A stretch of DNA of 64,000 nucleotides from Dryococelus australis (GCA_029891345.1 CM057009.1:286202966-286266965), one strand, 5' to 3'; numbered from the stretch's first letter, positions 35,092 to 46,740 are shown. The notes: generated from the letters alone by a model not told the origin. Numbers and translations are program-made.

Positions 35092-37683
35092 ATTCCGAAA
35101 ATTTACTTAATCAAATTGAGAGAATAATTACATAGAATGAAAATGTAGACATAAATGAAACTACTTAGGATATTGATGTTTATAAAATACCCAGTGGTAA
35201 TGGTGTAAGAGGCCAAAAAAAAGTCAATTTAACTAAAGATATAAAAGCAACACAATGTTTTAATAAAATTAACAATGATGATAATTTATGTGGACCCAGA
35301 ACAATAATTACAGCTTTAACATACGAAACTAATATCATTTCGGATAGACTAAGAATGAATAATGAGCTTAGGTACTGTTTACTATTGTGAAAATTGTGAC
35401 AAACCATACAGTAATAAAGATCAACAGTTGTGTGAGAAAAATATAAAAAAATAAGTACTTTGTGCAAAAAACCTCAAAACAAAAAAGTTAGGGAAAGTGA
35501 AGATCGTATTAGAATATATTACCGAAAATGTAATAGAAATTGTTTTGGACAGCAAAGTTTTGATAGTCATGATGACATATGGAAGACGGTTTATAAGTGT
35601 AAAACGTGTAACAAAATATGCTTGAGAAATAAAAAACACACGTGTGGTTATGCAAAATGTAGGTATTGCAAAGAACTTGTGAAAACTGATAGAACATAAA
35701 TGTTATATGCAAGAGAGGCAGCAAAAGGGAAGTTTTTGTGCAAAACCTTGTACTTGTAATGGCGAAAACAACAAAAAAACAAATGGATTATTCTTACACT
35801 GAAAAATATTGCTTTTATTAGTATGAAGCCACACAAGATACTGGTTTTCACACACCAAACTTTATATCTGTTCAAGATTTTTAAGGTAACAAAATACATT
35901 TTAAAACAAATTATGAGTTTTGAGATTGGTTAATATCTAAAGAAAATAGAGGATATTCATTTATAGCACATAATTCCAAAGGCTACGATTCATATTTTAT
36001 TTTGTAATATTGTGTTAGAAACAATATGAAACCGCGAACAATATACCAAAGCTAAAAAATATGCAACTGGAAATATCGAACATAAATATGTAAATAATTG
36101 ACAGGATAATATTTATTTATGTATGGCTTTGCAACATTTCCCAAAACATTTTAAAAAAAATTGCATAAAAAAGGTTTTTTTTCCAAAAATTTTTAATATA
36201 CCAGAAAATCAAAATTATGTAGGCAAAACACCTGCTACAAAATATCAATATAATAAAATAAGAACAACATCAGAATGCCATAGTTTTTACTATGGCATTC
36301 TGAAAAAATTGAAGGAAAATTATATTTTTGATTTCAAAAAAGAACTTCCTGAATATTGTGATTCTGATGTTATTTTACATCGTGATTGTCTTAAATCTAG
36401 AGAATATTTTCTAGAAATATCAAATATAGATATTTTTTGCTACATAACAAAAGCAGGTGTTTGTTTAGGTGTTTATAGATTAATTTTTCTTAAGAGAAGC
36501 ACTATATTGCAGTAGTTAAAGATGATAAAAATTAAATGTTTAGTAAATAATCAATTTCGTGGTTAAGTACGTTTCCAAATGTTCGACATGCATTAAACGG
36601 TGGAGAAGTAACTATTTGTGGTGCCAAAGTTGATGGTTATGACGAAAAAAGTAAAATTGTTTATAAATATCGTCGTTGTTTTTGGCACAATTGTACTGAT
36701 TTTTATTAACGAGACACAATAAATAAATGTAACAATGAAAGTATGGACGATTTTCTTACTAAAACAAACAACAGGAATTTTAAGACAAAATTGTTACAAA
36801 GTAAGGGAAATGCGGTCTTGAAATTGGAAAAAATCGATTTTCTACAAAAATAATGTAGAAAAAACTAAAAATAAAATAGAGGCATTACAACCTAGAGACG
36901 AATTTTTTTGTGATAGAACAAATGCTACAAAATTAAAAGTTTCAGGGAAAAATTAAGATATATATAATGTATGCATTTTATATCCAACAGTGATGTTTTA
37001 TTATTATTATCCTGTTGGGCATCCTATAAAAATAAATAAATCCCAAAAATTGCAATGAAAATTTGTTTGTATTGATCAAATGCAAAATTTTACTAGCACG
37101 AAATATATATCTTCCAGTACTACCAATTACGCTAGAAAAACTATTGTTCACTTTATGTTAAAAAAGTGTTGTAGAGAAAAAGAAGAATGTAAATATAGTG
37201 AAGACGAAATAGCAATAAATCGAAAATGGACTACTTTGGAATTAAATAAATCAGTTGAAAAAGGTTACAAATTATTTAAAATTCATTAAATTTGGCATTT
37301 CAAACAAAGAATTAATAACATGTTTAGAAATTATATTAGAGCATTTATGAAAATAAAATTATAAACTAGTCCTTGGGAAGATGACTATGAATCAAAAGAA
37401 GAATATAGTCATGTTATTAAAAAAGAACATAATATAGATTTAGACATTGAATGAATTCCTCAAAAACCTGGAAAATGTGGTGTAGCCAAAATTTGTTTAA
37501 ATGTACTTTGGTGTAAATTTGGTCAGAGACAAAATTTAACACAGACGTTATATATTACTGATCCTGTTTGTTGGTATGAATTGTTATTAGATGATAGAAT
37601 AGAAATAAATAATGTTGTTAACATTAGTGACAAAATATTTGAAGTGTTATATGAATACAACGATAATTATGTGGAAAATTAAA
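35092..37683 (+). pseudogene. Second type-B DNA polymerase (PolB-B), broken
   Basis: The N-terminal region at 35,170-35,380 has YKIPSGNGVRGQKKVNLTKD and NKINNDDNLCGPRTIITAL. A Cys-rich module follows (YKCKTCNKICLRNKKHTCGY, then AKCRYCKELV). Exo II is seen as FIAHNSKGYDSYFIL (about 35,958). Then come MALQHFPKHF, ENQNYVGKTPATKYQYNKI, ECHSFYYGIL, LPEYCDSDVILHRDCLK and DIFCYITKAGVCLGVYR. Next are a NGGE string, DEFFCDRTNATKLKV, motif A as YNVCILYPTVM (Asp changed to Asn) and YPVGHPIKI. Further along are YSEDEIAINRKWTTLELNK, GVAKICLNVLWCKFGQR (motif B region) and TLYITDP. Similarity stops at about 37,680, before the YDTDS-type motif C. The order and words fit the other main Polinton polymerase lineage, distinct from PolB-A upstream. 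Confidence 0.85.
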
Positions 37684-37689
37684 CAGAAT

Positions 37690-37950
37690 TAAAATTACAA
37701 AATTAAACAAAAATTTAGAAAGAGGTGGTACAGGAATAAATAAATCAAATTAAGCATGCAAATATCACAATATTTCCTAACGAGATCATAAATATTTAGA
37801 ATCTAGATATTCAGCTGATAAAATTTTACAAAAAAACAGCAAGAGAACTTATGTTATATAAAAATACTCAAATTGGTGGAAAAATTGCTTCTGCTGCTGT
37901 TGCTTCAACAATGTTTACAAAAAGAAAATTAGGCTGAGGTATTAAAATGC
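37690..37950 (+). pseudogene. PLA2-like (parvovirus VP1u-type) fragment
   Basis: Within seven bases of the polymerase remnant comes TKLNKNLERGGTGINK, a stop, then ACKYHN-like sequence, then a HKYLESRYSADKILQK stretch and KIASAAVASTMFTKRKLG. This matches the C-terminal part of the large minus-strand gene of copy 2 (59,870-60,130), but here it lies on the plus strand. The HDxxY catalytic signature is already damaged. It looks like a fragment joined to PolB-B by deletion. Confidence 0.6.
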
Positions 37951-37984
37951 ATTAATGAATCACATTTTTTAAATATAAATGAAA

Positions 37985-38560
37985 ATATGAAATATAACAT
38001 TCGATATACCCATTGATCAATTAAGATATATAGGTAAAGATAATTTATAACAAAAGATCAAATTGATAGAAAAAATAATAAACCAAAAGAAGGAAAAGCT
38101 TTAAAATTAAGTTTATTAATACCAACAATCAAAAAATTATTAAAAGAAAAAGCAAGAAATGGTTTACATCACGAAGGCGTTTTACCAATTTTATTTCCTT
38201 CTTTAGGTGCACTTGAGCAAACTAGAAAAAATAAAAAAGAATTAGAAGTACTACAAAGACATAATGTAGCATTGGAAAGTAAATCAGGAAGTGGTTTAGT
38301 TTGTTATTTTAAAAATAATAATGATATTTACTAATTTGATTCATTTGGAGGTAATATTCCAAATAATTAATTAATTAATTATTTCAAAAACAATTATTTA
38401 TTACGATGATAGTAAAAATCAGATTTTAATTATGTTATATGTGGACATCTATGATTAATTATTATATTTTTTTGAGAGGAATTAAGTTTCACAAAAAAAT
38501 TTCATTATTATTATTATTTGATAGATATTTTTTGGAAATCATTAAACAAATCTTTTAATA
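37985..38560 (+). pseudogene. Core protein plus adenain-like protease remnant, copy 1
   Basis: Opens with MKYNI..FDIPID and continues KPKEGKALKLSLLIPTIKKL and LHHEGVLPILFPSLGALEQT, a basic and then hydrophobic virion-core-like region, then RHNVALESKSGSGL. Without a break the frame runs into VCYFKNNNDIYYFDSFGG, the middle of an adenovirus-type cysteine protease (38,280-38,345). The expected N-terminal protease segment and the His of the ...HW... motif are missing. This gives a deletion junction inside GSGL/VCYF. The nucleophile region is still readable in another frame as NYVICGHL (about 38,430). Known: adenain matures capsid proteins. Confidence 0.65.
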
Positions 38561-38564
38561 AAAT

Positions 38565-39385
38565 TTTTGACACTAATGCTTATGCATTAAAACATATGTA
38601 GATTCACAATGCAATTCGGGTGTTTCTGCTTTACAAAGAAAACTAAGCACTGGTTTTTATTATAGAAAATGTTATTTTTCTTTTTTAAGGCATAGAATTA
38701 TTAATATAGAAGATTCTAGAAATTAAAAAGTTGCCATCAATAAAATATTTTTAAATAAAGAAATAGTTGATTATTCGTTGAAAGAAGATATACATTTATA
38801 ATTCAGTATTATTATTGCTGATTAATAAAATGGAAAAAATACAAATAGGAATTTAAAAAAGTTGTAGATTCAAAATATAAATCTGTTGTTTCTGATTACG
38901 ATTTAAAACACATATGTATATATAATGCAATATTATTGTTTCTGCTTTATGAGATCAAGTAAGTAAAGTTTTTGTTTATACAACAGATTATGTTGCTCTT
39001 CAAAATTATAGAATTAATAATATGGCTGAACCTATAGATGGAAAAGATGCAGTCAATAAATTATATTTCGATAAATAAATAGCATATAATTTACAAATTT
39101 TAAACCAAAAGTTATGAATTATTGTGATGCACGTGTTGACTCAAAAGTTGAGACATGCAAAGGAGAAAGATCACCTATATTTTATTTACCTGCAATGCAG
39201 AATAAAAAAAGAATATTTTGCACTTAGATTATAAAATTTTCTTTGCTTTTTTGAGGATTGGTGTGTTTATAAATTATATTACTGCTAATCCTCATTTACC
39301 AGATCATTCTGTAATAGTTATTAAAGGATCTACAAAAAAATAGAATATAGTTAGATTTTTGATGTTAAGGAAGGCAACATTTAAA
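38565..39385 (+). pseudogene. Unassigned Polinton protein, copy 1, internally duplicated
   Basis: Homologous to the minus-strand gene at 59,060-58,425 of copy 2. It starts near DTNAYALK and contains a VSALQ-like string with RINN and NKIFLNKEIV. A second, diverged repeat of the same stretch follows at about 38,870-39,110 (VVDSKYKSVVSD, then RINNMAEPIDGKDAVNKLYFDK). Next come RSPIFYLPAMQNKKRIF and YKIFFAFLRIG with TANPHLP. I cannot name the family. Its place between protease and integrase/capsid genes in both copies suggests a structural or packaging role, but that is inference. It is heavily interrupted. Confidence 0.55.
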
Positions 39386-39389
39386 CTTA

Positions 39390-40080
39390 AGTCCAGGTAA
39401 AATATTTGTTCAAAAATTAGAAATTATGTGGCCTATTGTTTAATACGAATCAAACACGGCAATTGCAATTAAAGAAAAAATATACAAAAACATTAAAATG
39501 CCTATTAGTTTTGATTATTGGCAATTTTTAGAAAAAGAAGTTCCTGCTGGAACAACTAATTTTAAATTTGATTCAATATATCAGTTTGATAATTTAAAAT
39601 TGGATATACTTGATTTTGTAATTGTAGTATTCCAAACTAATAAAAAAAATCGTGCTGAACAGTAAGTACATGCTTCTATGTTCGATAACTGTAGTGTAAG
39701 GAATAATTATGTTAAAAATGGAAGAAATGAAATTTTTCCAAAAGAGAATTGGAATCTAGATAATGAAAATGATCTTTGTCTTGAAATGTTTCTTGCTTAT
39801 AATGATTTTAGAATGTCAAAATCAAAACTATATACTTCGACTGTAATATCAATTATTATTAATTTTTTTGGCGAAGGTCATTGTATAATATTGATTGTTT
39901 GTATAGAAAAACAAATGTAGTCAGATAAAAACAAATATAAGAATTAGTGTTGATTTCAATACAGCTGTTGAAGCAGGGACAATTTGTAATGTTGTTTTAA
40001 TTAGTCAAACAAATCTAAGTCATGATTTTCTAAAAGAAAGAATTACTGAAGATATATTAATTTTAATATTAATAAATTGA
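39390..40080 (+). pseudogene. Major capsid protein, C-terminal half, copy 1
   Basis: From SPGKIFVQKLEIMWPIV the sequence follows the second jelly roll: MPISFDYWQFLEKEVPAGTT, LDFVIVVFQTNKKNRAEQ, a short frame break, ASMFDNCSVRNNYVKNGRNE, LDNENDLCLEMFLAYNDFRM, then in a shifted frame an IDCLYRKTN-type motif, and finally ISVDFNTAVEAGTICNVVL. This is the same protein as 61,257-62,540, lacking about its first 180 residues. Known: double-jelly-roll capsid proteins of Polintons and adintoviruses. It has a few frameshifts and stops. Confidence 0.8.
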
Positions 40081-40239
40081 AGAAACAACAAAATGTTTAT
40101 AGTTTCAATCAATTTTTTTAAACATATAGTTAAGATGTTTATTTAATCATTTTACAAATTTTTAGAAGTATGCTTGATTTATTTTGATCGAATAAAAAAG
40201 AATTTAGAAGAAATTTTTAGAAAGGTAGCAGGGTATTAA

Positions 40240-40340
40240 TTAAAATCTATAATGAATAATAACATAATATTTTACTTGTTTTTAGCTTAAATTTGCAAGA
40301 TTTTGGATTATATTTACTTAATTTTTGCGAGAAATATAAT
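40240..40340. repeat. Inner fragment of the right terminal repeat of Polinton copy 1
   Basis: TATAATGAATAATAACATAATATTT (split in copy 2 by one base change) followed by TTTTTAGCTTAAATTTGCAAG aligns with 63,098-63,180. Similarity ends at about 40,340 without the outer 400 bases, so the right terminus is deleted and no target duplication can be scored. Confidence 0.65.
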
Positions 40341-40551
40341 GTTCACTATTCGTGAGGATGGAAAAACTCTAGGAAAAAGACTTAAAACTATTGAAAAAAT
40401 CATAATAAATTACGAAAAGTGATGAAATTCGTGAACTTCATGAAATTTAAGGCAAAAATTGGATTGTCCTCAACCTACCCATATACTACTGTTCGTCATT
40501 TGCTTAAGAGTTTACTCTCATCTTCGACCAAATTCGTTCGACTAACCCTCG

Positions 40552-41054
40552 CCAATGATTCTCATTTGCTAATTAGTCGCCTTTGCTCCATCCCCACCAC
40601 TCCAAATTGGTCACCTTCATTCCATCCTTTGCAATATATTTAACTTTTCAATTGCCCCACCAATGATACTCATTGGCTAATTGCCCCTTATCCTCACCCC
40701 TATTTTCCCATTGGCCGATTACTCGGGCATCTTCGGAAACCTTCATTCCACCAATGTTTCTCATTGGTTATTTAATCATGTTCTCTCGACTGCCTGTAAG
40801 CTTCTAACACGTCTGTTCCACCCGAGCAATGCAATGCCTCTGTTCCACCCCAACCCTATTTTCCTATTGGTCAATTACTCACGTGTCTTCGGATACCTTT
40901 GTTTCACCAATATTTCTCATTGGCTAGTTACTCTGCCAATGCTTCTCATAGGCTAATTACTTACATTCGCTCGACTATCAGCAAGCCTCCAACACCTCTG
41001 GATCACCCAACCAATCAGATGCATTAGGGCATCCTCTCAAATCTCTTCGATTGG
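40552..41054. repeat. Array of palindromic CCAAT motifs
   Basis: A 17-base inverted motif CCAATgnTtCTCATTGG occurs at 40660-40676, 40751-40767 and 40907-40923, with decayed copies at 40552-40568 and 40936-40952. Counting both strands, at least 13 CCAAT pentamers fall within 503 bases, against about one expected. Intervening sequence is loosely repeated too (GGCTAATTACTCGGGCATCTTCGGA-type). Known: CCAAT is the NF-Y site. Whether the array is regulatory or simply a repeat family is not known. Confidence 0.7.
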
Positions 41055-41340
41055 CCACTGTGGCTGAGCGATTAGCACGCTCGCCTCCCACCAAAGTGAA
41101 CTGGATTCAATCCCCGTCCAGTTTAATAGATTTCCGCAAGTGGGAATCATGCTGGACGATGCCGTTGATTGGTGGGGTTTCTCGGGCATCTCCTGTTTCT
41201 CCTGCCCCTTCATTCTGGCGCTGCTCCATATTCACTTTAATCACCCTCATCGGCTCTTAAGACCTCGCTGTTAAGAACCTCCCACATCTCTTCACTCACT
41301 CACCTCTGTAAGAAACACACAAAGTTTGACAGTTCTAGGT
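41050..41340 (+). mobile_element. tRNA-derived SINE
   Basis: A tRNA-like head has an A box TGGCTGAGCGATTAGC (41061-41076) and a B box GGATTCAATCC (41103-41113) at normal spacing. It is followed by a body with TTTCCGCAAGTGGGAATC, GGGGTTTCTCGGGCAT and TTCATTCTGGCGCTGCTCCA, then CATCGGCTCTTAAGACCTCG. This is the structure of widespread arthropod tRNA SINEs. SINEs encode no protein and move with LINE enzymes. No target duplication was recognised. Confidence 0.75.
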
Positions 41341-42979
41341 GTATATCAGCAACATTGTTATGTAATGCGAGTAACCTTGTTCCAAAGTTATTTAAACTCT
41401 GGTGAATCTCATCACCATTGGGCCGAAGGCAGAGACTACATGCCCTCCCAACTTTCGACATTGGTATAATCAATATCAAAGATTGCTGAGTACCGTACCG
41501 GCACAGGTGAGTCCATCAACCCGTGAGTCTCTGTTTTTGTTGTTGTTTGCACATGCAAAACAGTCATGTTGGGCGATCTACGTTCTTGCTGAGTACATTA
41601 AGAGATTCCACCTGCAGGGCACCCTAAGTGATGGCGTTGTCATATGGATGGGCGCTGTCTGGATGGTTGCTGACTGGAATGGTGCTGTCATAGTACTTCG
41701 ACTGGGTGTTGAAGGGAAGGATGCCGTCTTAGAGCTCCGACCAGGTGCTGACTGGTGTAACCATCTATGAGTATAAACAAATTTTTAAGGGTGTTGAGAT
41801 ATCCATCACATCCTAAAGAAATGAGCCTATTCTTGATACAAACACAAATATAAATAAACAACAAACACATCACTAAAAAACATAATATTTAACATAAATG
41901 TAATATATAAATAAACCTTAGGACTGCTCAGGGATTAAAGAGGCAAGGAAGCAGTACAAACAAATTAGTTAATTTAACCAAACAAGCTGGGTGCTCATAC
42001 ACTGTGAAATAGGGGTGAAATACCTCATAATAAAATCATAAAATAGATACATAATACTGAAAGGTACATAGCGAATATGATTATGTATACACTCAGAAAT
42101 TAATAAATTCATTAAATTTGTGGTGTGCATAAACAATATATTTTAATAAATTATTATTTTCTTTTCAGATATTTTCATATATCAAGGAATCAAGAAGTGA
42201 ACTATTGATCACACTTGAGTTCACAAGATAATTATTAACAATAAAATTATTACTTTGTAATCAGCAAATATAAGTTATATAAATTATATAAAATTTCATG
42301 CAATAATAAATTCACGAGTATAGATTGTTGTAAATTGGAAAGTAATCATAGATATTTTATAGGAAAAATTAAACTTCTAATAAATAATAAATTAGAGCTC
42401 ATAATCTGCTAGCAGGAAAAAAGTAATTTTCGAAAAGTGTACCTGCACATCACAATTTTACTCAATTAAAAATTTTAACCTATATCATTAGTGATTGAAT
42501 TCAAAATTAAATTAGTTTATTCCTGTGCATAGTAATACAAATCATTAAAATTACAAAATAGAAAAAAAAATTATAAACAGATAGTCAAATTAATTGTTTG
42601 TGAAAGAGATTCATTAAGTAAAATGGTTATTTTATACACTTAGCTGTCCCAATCTCTAACACGAGTCCAGTGGGAGGCCAGGAATGCGGATATGGAAGTA
42701 CGTCACATTTACCTGGAAACTGGAGGAACAGAGTTGATCATGCTCGGACCCACCAGCAGACTCCCAATAGGAATGTGTGCGAACACACGAGGGAATCAGC
42801 AAATAGGGGATGCAGAGACATCCAATATGTTGCAGGTGAAGCACCAAAATAGAAATACGAAAACTAAGTATAAATAAATAAGTAGGGAAAATCAGCCCAT
42901 CACTCTGCATCTTGTCTTCACTACTCTACATGATGGTGCAAGTGAAAACTATATCAAGGGGCCTCAAGTGCCCGAAATC
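41341..42979. other. No gene recognised; GCTGTCTGGATGG-type short repeat at 41,610-41,770
   Basis: The 41402-41770 open frame is partly made of repeated TGG(A/C)TGG...GGCGCTGTC/GGTGCTGTC units and ends with D/W/G-rich sequence, so I read it as repeat-driven. The rest is AT-rich. The block 42,656-42,900 is GC-richer without recognisable coding. Confidence 0.35.
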
Positions 42980-44070
42980 ACCATCCTGGTTAGCACACAT
43001 GGAGAACCCGACATAGTGCCGACAAGCCAAGAACAAAAGTGACGAGACTACGGGGGAAAAATAACACTATAGCGGGAACAAAGTTGCAACGAAAAAGAAA
43101 AATAGCTGATCAGATAGTTCTTAAGTCGCCACTAGGTGTCACAGAAGGTTCACAACGAATGTGAACACAAAACACATAAGCAACAATCAGTAGCAGATAC
43201 GTAAAGAAAAGGCATTTTATACGTGAAGTTATGCAGTGGGCAAGTGATGACATGAAGACTTTGCCAACACGGCGATGACAGAAATGTAACAAAGAGTAGA
43301 GAGGGTAAGCTACCAATGCTGGGACAAAATATCTGCCAACAACACTGCGTACATCAGTTGAAACATGAAACGAAGTAGCAGAACACAGACTTGAATGCCT
43401 CTAACAAGATTAAAACAGAAGTTTTGGAAGTACGATTTCTTGACTGAATCGAAAAGAAACTTACCAAAAGAATATTGAAATATTAGAATATTAGTAAACA
43501 ATACTTAATGAGCCCAGATTTTTTCAATAAAAATCACTCATATGGTAAAATATATGAAATAACAAAATATATCATATATATACCCAAACAAAAACCAATG
43601 CAAATAAAAGCCTGACCACTAGGCTTCTATTATGAATTACATGACTCTTAAACTTTACTGGGAATAAAAATAATTATTTACTCAACAGAAAAACTCCAAA
43701 CCTTAACTTTATGACATTCAAATAATTAAAATGAGCTAAAAGAAATTGATTACCACAATAAACAAAATAATGGATATAATGATCAAATTAATGTAAATAT
43801 TGGGGATGCAAATATTTTATAAAATTTGCCATAGCAGTATTTGAGCAAAATGGTAAAGATTAAGTTTTCAAAACAAAAATTAAAAAATATTTTTTATATT
43901 AGTGCCACAATAACATATTCAATTGTAGCATATATCAAAACTGATATACTTTAATGAAATGAAGTGTCGCATATTAAATTTATAGTATCGTACCATAAAA
44001 TGGCACACACTCCTGCCCTCAAAGATAACCTTGTGGTTTAAAAAAAATTTCCTAACATAGCATCCAGTAG
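42980..44070. repeat. Unidentified dispersed repeat, copy B
   Basis: Partner of 25,480-26,440 in the same orientation. AAGTCGCCACTAG lies at 43,123, the GACAGAAA...AGAG...GCTACCAATG stretch at 43,275-43,320, CTGCGTACATC at 43,345, and a TTCTATTATGAATTA stretch at 43,625. It may begin earlier, at about 42,650. No coding capacity or terminal repeat was seen. Confidence 0.62.
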
Positions 44071-46590
44071 ATGATAAGTTAAACTCTCAAAAGTTTACCA
44101 AAACAACAGCTGTCATACGAAAATGGTAAACAAACAACAAAAAAAAAAAAATTAGAAAAGCAAATGACAATTTCAAATTTCAATGAAGATTAAAAATGTC
44201 TTGCAAAAATGTGTAAAAATGAACACATCAATCTTTGAGACACAAGTTCCCAAGATCACCAGTCAAAAACATATAAATGTGTCAAAATAAATCCTATGAC
44301 ACAACTCGACATTTATAAGTGGTATCAAGAAAATTCCCAGAACCCCAAACAATGGGCAAGTCGGAAGTGCCAAAAGACAAACAAACATGTTGAGGCAGAC
44401 AAGACACATCATCAAACACGACTCCTAACCAAAATGGTACTGGTACAAAACCAAGCAAAAGTCCAGACTGCAACCAGCTTGGCTAGAAACACGTGTTTAG
44501 CCTGAATTGCTGATTGGTGATCAATCCACCAACAACCAAGAAAAACAAATCTAGGCAAGTTCCATATTGACTGCCACAAAGCCACAAAAAATTACTGACA
44601 ACCTACATGACCAAAAGGATACTTGAAACAAGAATTGAGGTTAGGTTGCCACACAGAAGATCGATGAGGTGCCATGGAATATAATCATCCCATACCGGCC
44701 CCACAACACAATGCTCTACAAAACGAAACACATTTTCAACAACTGTCCAGGCTCAGGGACAAGGTAACAAAAAAATATGTGCTGCCACAAAAGCTAAGCA
44801 CGAACACCGAAATATCAAAATGAGACCTAAACTCTAACCCTGAACAAAAACCCAAACATTTACTCAAAATGAATGTAAAGGAACAACATTGACACAAACA
44901 AGACCCTACAAGGGAAATAAAGATTCGACGAGGCACAACATGACAAATACATCCACTACTGCACTGCTACACTATCCTCACCAAAGAATATAAAACTGAG
45001 AATAAGGAAAGGTAAAACAAAGAATATTTTTTTATATACGCACAGTTACCCAAAGCCTACATGAACAAAATGTCTCATACCAACCCAAATTGTGAGACTA
45101 GACATATCAACTGAAACTAATGGGAACTTAAGAAACAAATTTGCTGATGGCAATAAAAAATGAAAATAAAAATATGGAGATTACCTCAATTTTCAAGAGA
45201 AATAGCTGTATAGCAGCTTACTCAGCAGAAGGCTCACAATATGTAACTCACCAGAAGCAGCTGGGAACAGTGCGGCCGTCATCCAATACCAACACCTGAA
45301 AGGCAGCTACCATGGCGAACTCCACACTGCAGACATCTCCCACTGATGATACACCATGATGCACTGAATGTAAAAAAAAATTGAAAGTGAACCATACCTC
45401 CAAAATAGAAAAGACACCTGAAAGAAAGGGTTAGTAAACAATTTAGCTTTCAAGCAGAGAAGACTCTATAGCAAAAAAAGAGTCAGATTAAGCCTACAGA
45501 TAACAACATACGCAAAAGACCACACTTGGTAAAACTCAGTAACAACAAATTTTTTTAAATTTTAGAAAAATATAAAATCGCTTAACCAAAATAACACTTG
45601 AGTATAAATAGAACCAAAATATTTACTAAAATAAACTTAAATGTTGTACATGCAGCTCTGTGATCATTCAAATAGTGACATCTAGTTCACAGCCATAGTC
45701 TGCTTTATTTACAAAAAACACCAAATAGGAAAAATTTAGGTGTCATGTGGAAGCCGGCTATCTTTCAAAATAATAATAAATAAAGCAATTGAAATGAAAA
45801 TTACATTAAGCTAATTATTTTTGAATGGTCGAGTGTACTTAAGGCGGGAGTGTAAGAATAATAAGAGAAATAGAAAAAATATATAAAATTCAATTAAGTA
45901 CAACCATAAGCAATTACAAACAAATTATAAAAATCAAAATAAACATGTCTGTGAAAATGAGTGAATGATAGCAGAAAACAAATTAAAAATTATATGACTC
46001 ATGTGCCTAAATTGATTCCATATATAAACACAAGCCAAGTGTAAATACAAAGAAGTTTGGAAATTATATATATGTATATATATGTTATATGTGTATATAT
46101 GTATACATATATAATTATGTATATATGTATATATATATTGCTCTTACTCTAAACAATTAGTTAACTGCAAATTACATGTTTTCTCTATGAATTAAAACCC
46201 TCTTTTGATTAATATTGGTGCCTTAATCTCATGCAATACATCTTCTCAGGCATACATGTGTTCATTCTTGATTGTTGACCATCTGCAACTTTTGAATACT
46301 CTTTTAATACACTTTATTAAAGCATCTTCGTAAAAAAAAGAAACATTTTTTCTAGATAAACTGCTTCATCCCATCTGATGAGCACATTGTCAGCTAAATC
46401 TATTTGGAAAATGTTCCTTGCAGAATAATAACACTTTGAAATCTTGTATCCATCAACGGTATAATACTTACCTGATTTGTAAAATCATGTAACCAAAAAA
46501 TTACTGCAGCCATAACATAAATTATACTTGTATCATGCAAACCAAATTAAAAAGACATAACCGCTTATAATGACAACATAACATTCATTA
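44071..46590. other. A- and CA-rich DNA without recognised genes
   Basis: Short open frames only. A (TA/TG)n microsatellite lies at about 46,065-46,138. Confidence 0.4.
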
Positions 46591-46594
46591 TAGA

Positions 46595-46740
46595 TTGAAC
46601 GAAATTTCTACATGACCAAGTACATGCATGTCACCAGTACTACCAACCAACTTTCGATACAATCAAATTTGATCACCGATCCCGAACTTCATCTTCTTAA
46701 GAGAATATAAGAGCATATTACCAAAAGTACTAATTATATG
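46595..46740 (-). pseudogene. Fragment of unidentified protein module (left flank copy)
   Basis: On the minus strand this reads LYSLKKMKFGIGDQI, a stop, then YRKLVGSTGDMHVLGHVEIS. The same module part at about 53,800-53,940 (minus) reads YRKLVGTTCKMHILGQV. Several differences are synonymous, which fits a once-coding sequence. It lies 140 bases outside the left end of Polinton copy 2. Family unknown. Confidence 0.5.

Larger units (their letters stand above)
29476..40340 (+). mobile_element. Polinton/Maverick element, copy 1 (rearranged, right end lost)
   Basis: The left end AGTAGGTGTG aligns with the terminal repeat of copy 2 and starts inside the protease of the retrotransposon at 29,475. 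Gene order on the plus strand is zinc protein, type-B DNA polymerase (PolB-A), a 1.7-kb unrelated stretch, a second polymerase (PolB-B), PLA2-like fragment, core protein/adenain, unassigned gene and capsid protein C-terminus. A fragment of the inner right terminal repeat (40,240-40,340) closes it. No packaging ATPase, integrase, penton-like gene or BRO gene was found. Compared with copy 2 the core/protease block is inverted relative to the capsid gene. All genes are broken. Confidence 0.85.

Noticed and set aside
41402-41770. 122-codon plus frame
   Set aside because: Its second half is made of short GGTGCTGTC-like repeats and the first half matches nothing.
44296-44505. 69-codon plus frame with Lys/Gln/Thr bias
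   Set aside because: Composition-driven in A- and CA-rich DNA with no motif.
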